A stretch of 46,946 nucleotides of DNA from contig DHUW01000090.1 in NCBI GenBank assembly GCA_002409365.1, positions 32,531-79,476 of the forward strand. The letters run 5' to 3'. Positions 24,762 through 33,345 of the stretch are shown piece after piece. The position numbers and the translations under genes are program-made. The stretch comes from Anaerolineaceae bacterium UBA5224. GTDB taxonomy: Bacteria; Chloroflexota; Anaerolineae; Anaerolineales; Anaerolineaceae. The notes under the pieces were generated by a model, which did not search any database, was not told the origin of the DNA, and worked only from the letters and a program-made list of their open reading frames with translations. Numbering within the stretch: position 1 is the first letter of the stretch; every line of letters starts with the position of its first letter.

Positions 24762-25685
24762 CTATTTGGTCCTGACTTGTTGGCGGACCTCTTCAACGAG
24801 ATCCCATTCGGGCATCCGGGTGCCGGATTGCATGGCAGAGGCTGTTCCGCAGGCAACGCCAAGTCTTAAGGCTTGCTCGAGGTCATAACCATGGTAAAGC
24901 GCAAAACTGAGTCCGGCCACCATAGCGTCCCCCGCACCAACCGGGTTGGCTTCCTGGATCTTAGGCGGCAGGCAAATTGCAGTATTTTTACCATCGGTCA
25001 GGAGAGCACCCTTATCTCCTGCTGAGATCGCGACAAACTTTGCACCGATTGAGCTGGCGATTACCGGGTTTTCAAGGATCTCCTGTAAATCAGTAATTTC
25101 TCTGCCAGTCAACTGGGAGAGTTCAAACAAGTTTGGCTTAACCAGTTTTGGCTTAGCCTGCACACCTTGTTTTAACGCCTCTCCGCTTGTATCCAAAACA
25201 ACATCTCCACCCAACTCCATGATCTGTTTTGTCATTTGTTGATACACTGCACAATCAACACCCGGGGGTATGCTGCCAGCCAACACCCACAATGTGCCGG
25301 GTTTGGCATGTTTAGAAATGTATTGGTAAATGAGCTTTAATTCAGATTCAGAGACGGTTGGTCCCTTTTCATTGACCTTGATATGTTTACTGCCACCGGG
25401 GGTGACAATACTGACATTGGTGCGAGTCTCACCAGAAACAGGGATTGAGACCACGTCAATACCTTGTGCTTTCAAACCCACTTCAATGGTCTTCCCAGTC
25501 TGCCCACCCAGCAGCCCAACCGCTTTTGAAGGTTGGTTCAACTCTTTCAGCATACGCGAGACGTTGAAACCTTTGCCGCCAAAATCCAGCTGCACCTTTT
25601 CAGCGATCAAAACATCATTAAAACGGATGTCCGCAACGGTCAGCTGTTTGTCCAGGGCTGGGTTGAGAGTGACGGTGAAGATCAT
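24762..25685 (-). CDS. PfkB family sugar-phosphate kinase (1-phosphofructokinase-like)
   Basis: This 307-residue ribokinase-fold kinase has PfkB motifs. The N-terminus MIFTVTLNPALDKQLTV and LDFGGKGFNVSRML are of the FruK/LacC/PfkB subgroup, which acts on phosphorylated hexoses. The C-terminal signature NPVGAGDAMVAGLSFAL carries the catalytic Asp of GAGD. Expected reaction: a ketohexose 1- or 6-phosphate to the 1,6-bisphosphate. A matching aldolase is not in the operon. It overlaps the preceding membrane-protein gene by four bases. Confidence 0.92.
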   Translation of the reverse strand: MIFTVTLNPALDKQLTVADIRFNDVLIAEKVQLDFGGKGFNVSRMLKELNQPSKAVGLLGGQTGKTIEVGLKAQGIDVVSIPVSGETRTNVSIVTPGGSKHIKVNEKGPTVSESELKLIYQYISKHAKPGTLWVLAGSIPPGVDCAVYQQMTKQIMELGGDVVLDTSGEALKQGVQAKPKLVKPNLFELSQLTGREITDLQEILENPVIASSIGAKFVAISAGDKGALLTDGKNTAICLPPKIQEANPVGAGDAMVAGLSFALYHGYDLEQALRLGVACGTASAMQSGTRMPEWDLVEEVRQQVRTK

Positions 25686-26104
25686 TTCTTATTCTCCGTG
25701 ATTTTTGCAGTCACTGGTTTTGGTTTGAGACCCATGGTAAAGCCTATCAGCGCTCCGGTTATGGTTGTAAAGGCGATCAGCAATCCTTTGCCTCCCCATT
25801 CCTGAACCATGGGTCTTGCCCACAACATCAGCAGGAAAAGGAAAAACATAACAAAGGATTTAAGATAAACCACCAGAATTTGTTTGAAGGAATAGCCTTT
25901 TTTCCAGATCTGGATCACCGTTACCAACAATGCTGAAAGAAGGCTCAGCAAAACCACAGAAATAAACAGCACTGTGTTCTCAGTGGGTCTGTAGAAAAAC
26001 CCGTAATAGGCGCCTAACGCTGCCCCAACCAAAACGTATTGGGCATACAGCCGATAAGCTTGCTTCTTAACTGGCTTATTGTCTTTACTCAACGATTCAC
26101 TCAT
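25682..26104 (-). CDS. small polytopic membrane protein of unknown function
   Basis: This 140-residue protein starts MSESLSKDNKPVKKQAY and has about four hydrophobic helices (YVLVGAALGAYYGFFY, TVLFISVVLLSLLSALLVTVI, YLKSFVMFFLFLLMLW, GLLIAFTTITGALIGFTMGL). No family is recognised. Both ends overlap neighbours (8 bases with the dehydrogenase gene, 4 with the PfkB gene), so it is an integral operon member. It could be an accessory of the PTS permease, but this is only from position. Confidence 0.72.
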   Translation of the reverse strand: MSESLSKDNKPVKKQAYRLYAQYVLVGAALGAYYGFFYRPTENTVLFISVVLLSLLSALLVTVIQIWKKGYSFKQILVVYLKSFVMFFLFLLMLWARPMVQEWGGKGLLIAFTTITGALIGFTMGLKPKPVTAKITENKK

Positions 26105-27839
26105 TTTTCCAAAACTCTTCTATTAATACTTTTTCGGCTTCCTGATTCCAGGTATGATCTGGTCCCATTTTTTCAGCAACTTTGGGGTAATTTTGAGCAA
26201 CTTCTCCCAACGACAATAGGGGCAGGTCTTCAAGCTGGGGGTAGATGATGATCTTTCCAGTGAAGGTGCCTGCCATCATTGCATTCATACCGGCAACGGC
26301 TTGTTTGAGCCCACCGATCGCTGCGACACTAAGGTTAGGGGAAAGAGCCCCGGAGACGGACTTTGACATAACAGTCTTCTGGTCAAAAACAGTTGATCCG
26401 GAAGTACCCGTGATTTGCATATTGTTGAGAAAGATATTGTTGAGGTCGATTTGGATGGTAGTGCCATTAGGAACTCCGGCAAAGAAGGTGAGCATGCCAT
26501 TTTTACCCAGGATCAAGGCAGCATTTTCCATCAATTTGGCGTTCGGTACGCATACGACCACATCATCTGCCATTTTCCCGCCGGAAAGTTCGCGGATGGT
26601 CTCAACAAGATCAACTCCCTCTTTATTGGTATTTACCAGGATGAGCTGCTTGCCATTCTTTTTGGCAATCGGATCGCCAGTCTGGCGCAATGCCTGCAGG
26701 CGTTCGTCGTTGATATCAGTCACAACCACGGTTTTGGGTCCGGGCACAAGTTCAAGTGCACGCTGAACATGCATCTGCCCCATCGGACCAGCCCCACCAA
26801 CCACGACCAGCAATCCATCTGCCATCAGTTCCGAGCGGTTCCGCTCTTCACCGTAGGCAGCGCTGATTTCGGTGCCTGTGGTGCCAATATAAGTGGTGTA
26901 GTGATAGTGAACCCGACCGGCGTCGATCACGGTCAGACCCTCCAGGGGTTCATCACTGACGATATTAAGTGTGCCGCGAAAGGCGATTTGTTTGGCAACT
27001 TCTGAAACCAGTTCAGCACCTTTAGGCTCTAGCAGAATGATGTCATCGAAACCTTTACCATTCGTGTTTTCTCGTGCAAAATCCGCGATCTGGTCTTTAT
27101 TCAACGCTCCTACCTCAACCACTTCAGCCTGGGCTTGGGAATGGACGAGCTCCAGGATTTGAGGTGTAGAGTTGCTCAGGAAAATTCTGGCTGGTTTTTC
27201 AAGCCCTTTTTCGAAGGTGAAGGTTTTATCCGAATGAAGAGGACCATCGATCCACATCAAGCCGCCAGCGAGGGGGCTCAAACGGCGCCTTTGGGTGTAA
27301 GCAGCTTCAACACATGCCCAGGGTTCGGTCAGAGCAGACTCTGAGTAGCCTAAATCATTCTGGACAGGAATGAGGTAATTCGGATCATCTGCATCAAAAA
27401 TCTCTTTCCCAATCAGGTGGTATTGGATCAAGCCACCAGGAATAGTGTAGCCATAGGCTGTGGCAACCTTATTCACATATATATCCGGTTGGATAGCGAG
27501 TTTTTGACCGGGTTTGAATCGGTTTTGCAAGTTTTCGCCAACTTTCACAACGGTGAAAGCGGCTTCATGACCAAGCCTGGTAGGTTCGACAGAGAGATTG
27601 CGGTTGTAGAGCTTGGGGTGCTGCCCACCTTGTTTGATCAATTTAACATCAGAAAAGCATAAACCAACAGCATCGACTCTGACTAAAATTTGATCCGGAC
27701 CTGGTTCCGGCATGGGGAAGAGTTCAGGTTTCCCATTGCGACCGACATTTTCCAAACCAGCGCCATACATGTTCCAGCCCATCACCTTCTCGGGCAGGGG
27801 ATAATTCAATTCGATGTACCTGCGGAATTTCTCGTTCAT
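26097..27839 (-). CDS. enlarged zinc-type MDR dehydrogenase, possible sugar-alcohol-phosphate dehydrogenase
   Basis: This 580-residue protein is much longer than the usual 340-420 of the medium-chain family. The N-terminal part has catalytic-zinc candidates Cys61 (VGLCFSDVK), His91-Glu92 (LGHEAAF) and Glu172 (LTEPWACVEAA). Residues about 185-345 look like a Rossmann domain with its GxGxxG lost (GLMWIDGPLHSDKT). A second intact one follows: LLVVVGGAGPMGQMHVQ (348-354) with an acidic NAD-type residue in VVVTDINDERL. Overall it recalls L-sorbose-1-phosphate reductase and GatD-type enzymes, that is hexitol-phosphate/ketose-phosphate conversion. The PTS genes just upstream support this, but the substrate is unknown. 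Confidence 0.8.
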   Translation of the reverse strand: MNEKFRRYIELNYPLPEKVMGWNMYGAGLENVGRNGKPELFPMPEPGPDQILVRVDAVGLCFSDVKLIKQGGQHPKLYNRNLSVEPTRLGHEAAFTVVKVGENLQNRFKPGQKLAIQPDIYVNKVATAYGYTIPGGLIQYHLIGKEIFDADDPNYLIPVQNDLGYSESALTEPWACVEAAYTQRRRLSPLAGGLMWIDGPLHSDKTFTFEKGLEKPARIFLSNSTPQILELVHSQAQAEVVEVGALNKDQIADFARENTNGKGFDDIILLEPKGAELVSEVAKQIAFRGTLNIVSDEPLEGLTVIDAGRVHYHYTTYIGTTGTEISAAYGEERNRSELMADGLLVVVGGAGPMGQMHVQRALELVPGPKTVVVTDINDERLQALRQTGDPIAKKNGKQLILVNTNKEGVDLVETIRELSGGKMADDVVVCVPNAKLMENAALILGKNGMLTFFAGVPNGTTIQIDLNNIFLNNMQITGTSGSTVFDQKTVMSKSVSGALSPNLSVAAIGGLKQAVAGMNAMMAGTFTGKIIIYPQLEDLPLLSLGEVAQNYPKVAEKMGPDHTWNQEAEKVLIEEFWKNE

Positions 27840-27865
27840 GTCAACTCCTTTCTTAATGACAGCGA

Positions 27866-28294
27866 TTAAGCGTCAAGAGCCTCAATGATGTCTGATTTTT
27901 TGGTGGTTTTTGATAGAAATTCGACACGCTCAATTTCGTCGACGACATTAGCAAGATTCTGCAAGATGCCGATGTGCTCTTCAAAAGTTGCAGCAATGCC
28001 AACCACCAGGTGAACAAGCTCTCCATCCTCCCAGGGTACGCCCTCAGGGATCTGGAGCACGGAGATGCTGGTTTCTTTGATGTAATTCAGATCGGGGAAT
28101 TGCCCATGGGGAATTGCTACACCATTTCCGATCATGGTCGACATGGTTTTTTCACGCTCCAGCATTCCTAAGACATAAGGGGCTTCCACGCGACCAGCCT
28201 GCACCAATAACTCACCAGCGGCTTGAATAGCTTCTTCCTTTGTTTTGACTTTCGAATCAAGGTGCACAAGTTCTTCAGTTAGTATGCGTGACAA
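27866..28294 (-). CDS. PTS EIIA component, mannitol/fructose type
   Basis: This 142-residue soluble protein takes phosphate from HPr and hands it to EIIB. The phospho-His is His63 in GNGVAIPHGQFP, the family site. The remaining pattern (LVVGIAATFEEHIGILQNLA, a late helix pair) agrees with the mannitol/fructose EIIA domain. Start is TTG 28294 with AGGAGG 7 bases upstream. No EI or HPr gene is in the window. Confidence 0.93.
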   Translation of the reverse strand: MSRILTEELVHLDSKVKTKEEAIQAAGELLVQAGRVEAPYVLGMLEREKTMSTMIGNGVAIPHGQFPDLNYIKETSISVLQIPEGVPWEDGELVHLVVGIAATFEEHIGILQNLANVVDEIERVEFLSKTTKKSDIIEALDA

Positions 28295-28356
28295 AAAAGC
28301 CTCCTCTAGGTATGCCTATGGCAATAATGTTTTCATAATTGTGGTTTGAGAAAGTG

Positions 28357-28680
28357 CTAATTAGCAGCGATTTCCTTCCCGTCTTTGATATCCTCGACCA
28401 GCTTGTCGAAAATTGGGTCATTAAAGAAAAACTTAAAACTCACCACAACTGCTTCTGGAGCTTTCGCTTGAACGGATTTCTTTACACCTTCATGGCAGAT
28501 GATGAATTTTGTGTTCGGATCCAGATTGGTGACCGCTTTATGAAAAATATTAATATGCCCCAGTCCCGCCTTTTGAAGTTTTTTCTTCATGGCATTGACA
28601 GTCATCAAGCTCGAACCAATTCCGGCTTCACATGCGACAACAATATCTTTTATTTCTTTTGAATCAATTTTGCTATTCAT
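28357..28680 (-). CDS. PTS EIIB component, mannitol type
   Basis: This 107-residue protein has the phospho-Cys at residue 17 in IVVACEAGIGSSLMTVNAM, a motif of the mannitol EIIB domain. In E. coli MtlA this domain is fused to IIC and IIA. Here all three are separate proteins, as in many Gram-positive bacteria. ATG 28680 with AGGAGA 6 bases upstream is preferred over an in-frame start nine codons earlier (28707), which would lie inside the palindrome 28695-28725. Confidence 0.92.
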   Translation of the reverse strand: MNSKIDSKEIKDIVVACEAGIGSSLMTVNAMKKKLQKAGLGHINIFHKAVTNLDPNTKFIICHEGVKKSVQAKAPEAVVVSFKFFFNDPIFDKLVEDIKDGKEIAAN

Positions 28681-28694
28681 ATATGTCTCCTGAC

Positions 28695-28725
28695 CGTGTT
28701 CAGGCAACTGAGTTGCCTGAACACG
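28695..28725 (-). promoter_or_regulatory. perfect 31-base palindrome between IIC and IIB genes
   Basis: CGTGTTCAGGCAACT (28695-28709), a single central base, AGTTGCCTGAACACG (28711-28725): 15 exact pairs. In mRNA it would form a stem of about 13 pairs with a 5-base loop, about 5 bases before the IIB ribosome site. It may set IIC/IIB protein ratio or act as an operator. Confidence 0.65.
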
Positions 28726-28762
28726 TTTGTACTAAGCACTGACTAAATTACTAATTCTTTAA

Positions 28763-29803
28763 TTATGCAGCTTCCTCTACGGTCTCTTCTTCTTCTTTGA
28801 CCGGGAAGCGCTTCAAGAGCAAAAAGCCAACCAGGAAGGAGGCGACTGCACCAATCAAAACACCCATCAACACCTGGAAATGCCAGCCTTTGGGGGTCAT
28901 GGCAATATAAGCGAAGATTGAGCCTGGTGATGGGGTGGCGACCAAACCTGCACCGGTGATAACCCACCAGAAGTTAGCGAGGATTGCACCAGCATACATA
29001 GCCAAAATCATGATCGGGTGAGCCAGCACGTAGGGGAAATAGATCTCATGGATGCCGCCCAGGAAGTGGATGATGATGGCGCCAGGAGCAGATTGCTTGA
29101 GCATGCCCTTACCAGCAACGGCATAAGCTAAAAGCAGACCCAAACCAGGACCTGGATCGCTTTCGAGCATGAAGTGAATTGCACGGCCAGTTTCCTGGGA
29201 AGCAACAGCGCCGAGAGGAGCCAGAACACCGATGTTGAGAGCATTGTTCAGGAATAGTACCTTGGCAGGTTCTATGATCAAGGCAACCAACGGCAGCAGT
29301 TTGATGTTGACCAGCCACTGCACAACAGAACCGAAGGCATTGCTGATAATGGTAACAACTGGACCAATCAGGAGCATGCCGATCAGCACAAGGATTACGC
29401 CGATGATACCCATCGAGAAGTTGTTGATGAGCAGTTCAAACCCAACTGGCATGCGGGGTTCCATCCACTCGTCAAATTTCTTCAGGATCCAGGCGGAGAG
29501 AGGGCCCATGATCATGGCACCGAGGAGTTGGGGAATGGAAGAGCCAACAACGGTACCCATGGTTGCTAAAGCACCCATGACACCGCCGCGCTGACCATGA
29601 ACCATGTAACCAGCGGTATAGCCGATCAGGATCGGCAAAAGATAATTAAGGATTGGACCAACAAGAGCTGCGAATCTTTCATTCGGGATCCAGCCTGTTG
29701 CAATGAACATAGCCGTGATCAGACCCCAGGCGATGAAAGCACCAAGATTGGGAACAACCATTGATGCCATAAAACCGCCATACTTTTGAATCTTTTCTTT
29801 CAT
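28763..29803 (-). CDS. PTS EIIC permease, mannitol type
   Basis: This 346-residue membrane permease is clearly of the mannitol IIC family: MKEKIQKYGGFMASMVVPNLGAF at the start, GYMVHGQRGGVMGALATMG, NNALNIGVLAPLG and the substrate-site motif GGIHEIYFPYVLAHP, whose Glu is essential in MtlA. About 8-10 membrane helices are expected, and the C-terminus ends in an acidic tail (KEEEETVEEAA). Real substrate could be mannitol or another hexitol; no mannitol-1-phosphate dehydrogenase of the MtlD kind is present. It is the first gene of the operon, with AGGAGA before the ATG. Confidence 0.94.
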   Translation of the reverse strand: MKEKIQKYGGFMASMVVPNLGAFIAWGLITAMFIATGWIPNERFAALVGPILNYLLPILIGYTAGYMVHGQRGGVMGALATMGTVVGSSIPQLLGAMIMGPLSAWILKKFDEWMEPRMPVGFELLINNFSMGIIGVILVLIGMLLIGPVVTIISNAFGSVVQWLVNIKLLPLVALIIEPAKVLFLNNALNIGVLAPLGAVASQETGRAIHFMLESDPGPGLGLLLAYAVAGKGMLKQSAPGAIIIHFLGGIHEIYFPYVLAHPIMILAMYAGAILANFWWVITGAGLVATPSPGSIFAYIAMTPKGWHFQVLMGVLIGAVASFLVGFLLLKRFPVKEEEETVEEAA

Positions 29804-29939
29804 GATATCTCCTTGTAGATTTTGTTACGATGAGAACATAAAAAACGTTGCTTTAGAATTTAATAGTTATTCAAAGACCTCCTTTCAGTATTTGCCCCTG
29901 ATTAATTTAGAAAAGCAGATATAAATTTGACGCTAAGTA

Positions 29940-29967
29940 ATTATATACAAATAAAAAAAAGGCGCAA
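29940..29967 (-). promoter_or_regulatory. candidate promoter of the PTS operon
   Basis: On the minus strand, TATAAT (29945-29940) lies 16 bases after TTGCGC (29967-29962). The -35 box is poor, the -10 box is exact. The start would give a leader of about 130 bases. The 292-base gap 29804-30095 has no gene. It includes an AGGAGG on the minus strand without a usable start codon behind it. Confidence 0.4.
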
Positions 29968-30095
29968 GATGAAAACCCAAATTCACTCCCATCGTCTCAT
30001 CTGTTCTGATAGAATTATTTTAACATAGAACCTCATTCCTGGCAGGCTCACAAAGAAAATTTCTGAATTGTTAACGGATTTGACTGACTCATTTG

Positions 30096-31877
30096 TCAGA
30101 GTTCGCTAATCAACCTTTGGTGGGCTTGGCGTAAAATAACAGCATCCATCTTCTCGACCCTTCGATCGTAGGTCAAATAGCCATTAATTTCTGTTTCAAT
30201 GTCTGTTAACTGAGTGTAAATGGCGACACAAAGACCCTTGGGGATGAGCGGTTTGACCTGTTTTTCCAACAAATCCAGGTAAGCGGTGGTCAGCGATTCG
30301 GCATCCAGGTAATGACCATATCCGAATCTTTTACGTTCTGTATATACATGGTCAGGTACCTGCAGGGTATAGCCCCCAAACTCAGTCACAGCCATAATGC
30401 GATGATCTGGGATGCGGGCGCTGAGCGGCTTGACGTAAACATGTCGGCTTTGAAAATCGCCGCCGCCCTGATCAAACCAACCGGAGGCATGGTCCACCAG
30501 GCGGGTCGGGTCTAGTTTTTTAACCGATTCGGCTATGCGAATAGCATGGAATTGCCCCCAACTCTCATTGAACGGCACCCAGACTGCAATGCATGGGCTG
30601 TTATAGAGCGTTTCAATCATGTCTTGCAGTTCGGCACGGAACTCTTCGCGGTTGTGCGGGTCTACACGTCCAAACCGCTGGAGCCGATGCTGGTCAAAGC
30701 GATGAATACCAGAGGTGAAGGTAAACAAAACCACTGCGTCTTTGGTGGTACGTCCTCCGTTGGGCATATCCTGCCAAACGATCATCCCCAGTTTGTCACA
30801 GGCATGGTACCAGCGCAGAGGTTCCACCTTGACATGCTTTCTGATCATATTGCAGCCAATTTTCTTGATGTATTCGATATCCGAAAGCATAGCCTCTTCC
30901 GAAGGTGCCGTATAAAGCCCGTCAGGGAAGTAGCCCTGGTCGAGAGGTCCGTATTGGAAGATGGGTTCATTGTTGAGGGTAAAACGCCAGAGCCCATTTT
31001 TATCTTTAGCTTTGCCAAACTTCCGCATCGCGAAATAACTCTGCACCTGGTCTACCAATTTTTCATCTTCCAGCAAAAGAACTTCGAGGTCATAGAGATA
31101 AGGATGATCAGGATGCCAGAGTCTGGTTTCCGGAATGTGAAAGACCAGCTTGCTTTTCAGATCGCCGCTGATCCGGGCGACCTCTTTGCCTTCAAAACTG
31201 GCAATTGCTTCAACCAGGCAATGGTTTTTCAGGGCGTCATTACTGACGCTCACCTTCAATTCCAGCGTACTGGTATCAATGGAGGGTGTGATCTTCAGCG
31301 AGCGTATATGTTTTTTAGGTAAGATTTCCAGCCAAACTGTTTGCCAGATTCCCGATACAGAGGTGTACCAGATCCCATGGGGTTGCAGACGCTGCTTGCC
31401 CTTTTGGTGCAGCGCTTTTTCAGTTTCATCCTGAACCGTGACGATCAGCTCGTTACTTCCTGCATGAAGGGCGGAAGTAACATCAAAACTGAAAGGCAAA
31501 TAACCGCCCCGATGGTCACCGATAAGCTTCCCATTAACCCAAACCTGGCATGAAAAATCAACTGCCCCAAAATGCAGCATCACCAACTGGTCTGGTGCGT
31601 GCTCGACTTCAAACTGGCGCTGATACCAGAGTTTTTCATCCGGTTGAAGCACCCTTTCAACACCTGAAAGTGCCGATTCAGGTGCAAAAGGCACCAGGAT
31701 CTCTCCAGTAAATTGAGCCGGTTGGGGTAAAGACGCAGTCTGGATGGTGTAATTCCACCATCCGTTCAGATTCTGCCACTTTTCACGCACCATTTGAGGG
31801 CGTGGGTATTCCGGCAAAGGGATAGGAAAAGCAGGCTGCCAGGGGGTGGTCAGTTTATTGATTTTGAGATCAGTCAT
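30096..31877 (-). CDS. glycoside hydrolase family 2 (beta-galactosidase/glucuronidase-like)
   Basis: This 593-residue retaining glycosidase has the three GH2 domains: a sugar-binding N-terminal jelly roll (WYQRQFEVEHAPDQLVMLHFGAVDFSCQVWVNGKLIGDHRGGY), an Ig-like sandwich, and a TIM barrel. In the barrel, the acid/base is the Glu in VPFNESWGQFH and the nucleophile is probably the Glu of AVTEFGGYT. IRKHVKVEPLRWYHACDKLGMIVWQDMPNG is the conserved barrel entry. No signal peptide is seen, so it works on sugars already in the cell. It starts 5 bases after the symporter stop, so the two are co-expressed. Substrate is not determined. Confidence 0.92.
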   Translation of the reverse strand: MTDLKINKLTTPWQPAFPIPLPEYPRPQMVREKWQNLNGWWNYTIQTASLPQPAQFTGEILVPFAPESALSGVERVLQPDEKLWYQRQFEVEHAPDQLVMLHFGAVDFSCQVWVNGKLIGDHRGGYLPFSFDVTSALHAGSNELIVTVQDETEKALHQKGKQRLQPHGIWYTSVSGIWQTVWLEILPKKHIRSLKITPSIDTSTLELKVSVSNDALKNHCLVEAIASFEGKEVARISGDLKSKLVFHIPETRLWHPDHPYLYDLEVLLLEDEKLVDQVQSYFAMRKFGKAKDKNGLWRFTLNNEPIFQYGPLDQGYFPDGLYTAPSEEAMLSDIEYIKKIGCNMIRKHVKVEPLRWYHACDKLGMIVWQDMPNGGRTTKDAVVLFTFTSGIHRFDQHRLQRFGRVDPHNREEFRAELQDMIETLYNSPCIAVWVPFNESWGQFHAIRIAESVKKLDPTRLVDHASGWFDQGGGDFQSRHVYVKPLSARIPDHRIMAVTEFGGYTLQVPDHVYTERKRFGYGHYLDAESLTTAYLDLLEKQVKPLIPKGLCVAIYTQLTDIETEINGYLTYDRRVEKMDAVILRQAHQRLISEL

Positions 31878-31882
31878 CGGGC

Positions 31883-33190
31883 TTATTTTACTTCAGTTCG
31901 TCCGTTCTTAACGAATAGGAGTGGGATCAGTGCCAGCAGCCCGAGCAGGGCACCCACCTGGAAGATCATGCCGACTGGCAGGAAACCAGGTTTGCCCTCA
32001 AGGACTGTTGGTATGCCATAAGCAGTGATCAGGGAAGAACCGATGCGCGGTCCAATCAGCATAGGCAGCAAGACGTAGAAAATCATGCGTACGCCCAGGA
32101 AACGTCCGTGGCTGTCCTCGGGTAAAAGTTCTTTGATCCAGGAGTTGGCGACAATACCTGCTGACATGTTGGCAGCTTGCCAGAGGAGCCCGGTCAGTGC
32201 CAAAATCGGTATGGACCCATCCAGCGAAAACAGAAAACAGCCAAGGCTTGTGAGAATGATCGATATGGCAAGCATCGCCTTACGGTTGACCCGGTCTGCC
32301 AGGTTGCCCAGCGGAATCGCCAGTAGCCCGCTCCCGATGATCACCCCACCGCCAATGATGGCAAATTGGGATTTGGTAACGCCAATGGTGTTGTTGACAT
32401 AGATCAGCATATAGGGGAACGCAACCTGGAAGCCAATACCCAAAAGCATGCTGCTCACTAGGATCAGGTTCAAGGTTTTATTTGCGAGAATGGTCTTAAA
32501 GTCGAAGGTCGAACGGATTTCCTGCCAGAAGCGTTTTTGAGGTTCTGTGTTTACAGTCAAAGGCTCATCCTTGATAGCACTTCCGGCGATCAGACCGACC
32601 ACCATCACAATTCCGCCCAGCAAATAGAAAAAGGTGAAATATCCCAGGTTATCGATGAACACGCCGGCGGCAACTATGGAGATCAGCTGAGCGAGGAAAA
32701 GACAGACATTAAGGACGCCTTCCACCCTACCGCGTTGGTTATTTGGGGTGATATCGGCTGTCCAGGCATTGAATGCAGCGTCGTTGGCTGTCGAACCAAA
32801 AAAGGTCATCAGGCAATCGACCAGCACAACCATCACCACAGCCAGTGACAGGTTTTTGACAAAGGCTGTCATAGGAAAGACAGCCGTCATCAACCCCCAA
32901 AAGACATAGCCGATCAGAATAAAAGGTTTGCGGCGACCCCAGCGTGAGCGCGAGCGGTCGCTGAGCGTGCCAATCAGAATGGTAGTGAGTGTGGCTACGA
33001 GAGCGCTGGCAGCCACCATCCAGGCAACCGGGCGTGGGTCGGGAGTGATGGTGTCATAAACGAAGTTATTGAACCAGGTGTTCTCGACCGCCCAGGCAAT
33101 CTGACCGGTGATGGCGAGGGCTACCATGATAGTCCAGGTGCGGGTTGTGATGCCTTTTACAGTTTTGGTATTGGGTTGGGATGATTGCAT
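31883..33190 (-). CDS. MFS sugar transporter, GPH (glycoside-pentoside-hexuronide) cation symporter type
   Basis: This 435-residue protein has 12 likely membrane helices. The loop IGTLSDRSRSRWGRRKPFIL after helices 2-3 is the GPH/SLC45-like signature, and NLADRVNRKAML is its counterpart in the second half. ATG 33190 with GAGG 7 bases upstream is preferred; the frame is open much further upstream, but that part (through a repeat-rich gap) is not protein-like. Coupled with the GH2 gene, it probably imports a beta-linked oligosaccharide or glycoside. Confidence 0.85.
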   Translation of the reverse strand: MQSSQPNTKTVKGITTRTWTIMVALAITGQIAWAVENTWFNNFVYDTITPDPRPVAWMVAASALVATLTTILIGTLSDRSRSRWGRRKPFILIGYVFWGLMTAVFPMTAFVKNLSLAVVMVVLVDCLMTFFGSTANDAAFNAWTADITPNNQRGRVEGVLNVCLFLAQLISIVAAGVFIDNLGYFTFFYLLGGIVMVVGLIAGSAIKDEPLTVNTEPQKRFWQEIRSTFDFKTILANKTLNLILVSSMLLGIGFQVAFPYMLIYVNNTIGVTKSQFAIIGGGVIIGSGLLAIPLGNLADRVNRKAMLAISIILTSLGCFLFSLDGSIPILALTGLLWQAANMSAGIVANSWIKELLPEDSHGRFLGVRMIFYVLLPMLIGPRIGSSLITAYGIPTVLEGKPGFLPVGMIFQVGALLGLLALIPLLFVKNGRTEVK

Positions 33191-33272
33191 GAACGCCTCG
33201 GATTGAGTTTGTGCAATTGTAAGGGAAGTTGGAAAATTCGGGGGTAAAAAGGGAGTTTTCTGGTGATCGCCA

Positions 33273-33291
33273 GGGTGGGTTTTAAACCCGC
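33273..33291. repeat. palindromic intergenic element
   Basis: GGGTGGGTTTTAAACCCGC holds GGGTTT facing AAACCC. It is one of three small palindromes in the 316-base gap 33191-33506, which has no other gene. Confidence 0.4.
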
Positions 33292-33322
33292 GCTTGCCTA
33301 TATCATTTTGGCTTGTATTATT

Positions 33323-33345
33323 CACCCTCTCCCTGAGAGAGGGTG
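33323..33345. repeat. palindromic intergenic element
   Basis: CACCCTCTC and GAGAGGGTG are exact complements with a 5-base loop CCTGA. This sequence type is common as a dispersed intergenic repeat in bacteria. Confidence 0.5.

Noticed and set aside
30546..31322. Plus-strand open frame of 258 codons opposite the GH2 gene
   Set aside because: It is the complement of well conserved GH2 barrel segments; no ribosome site or domain.
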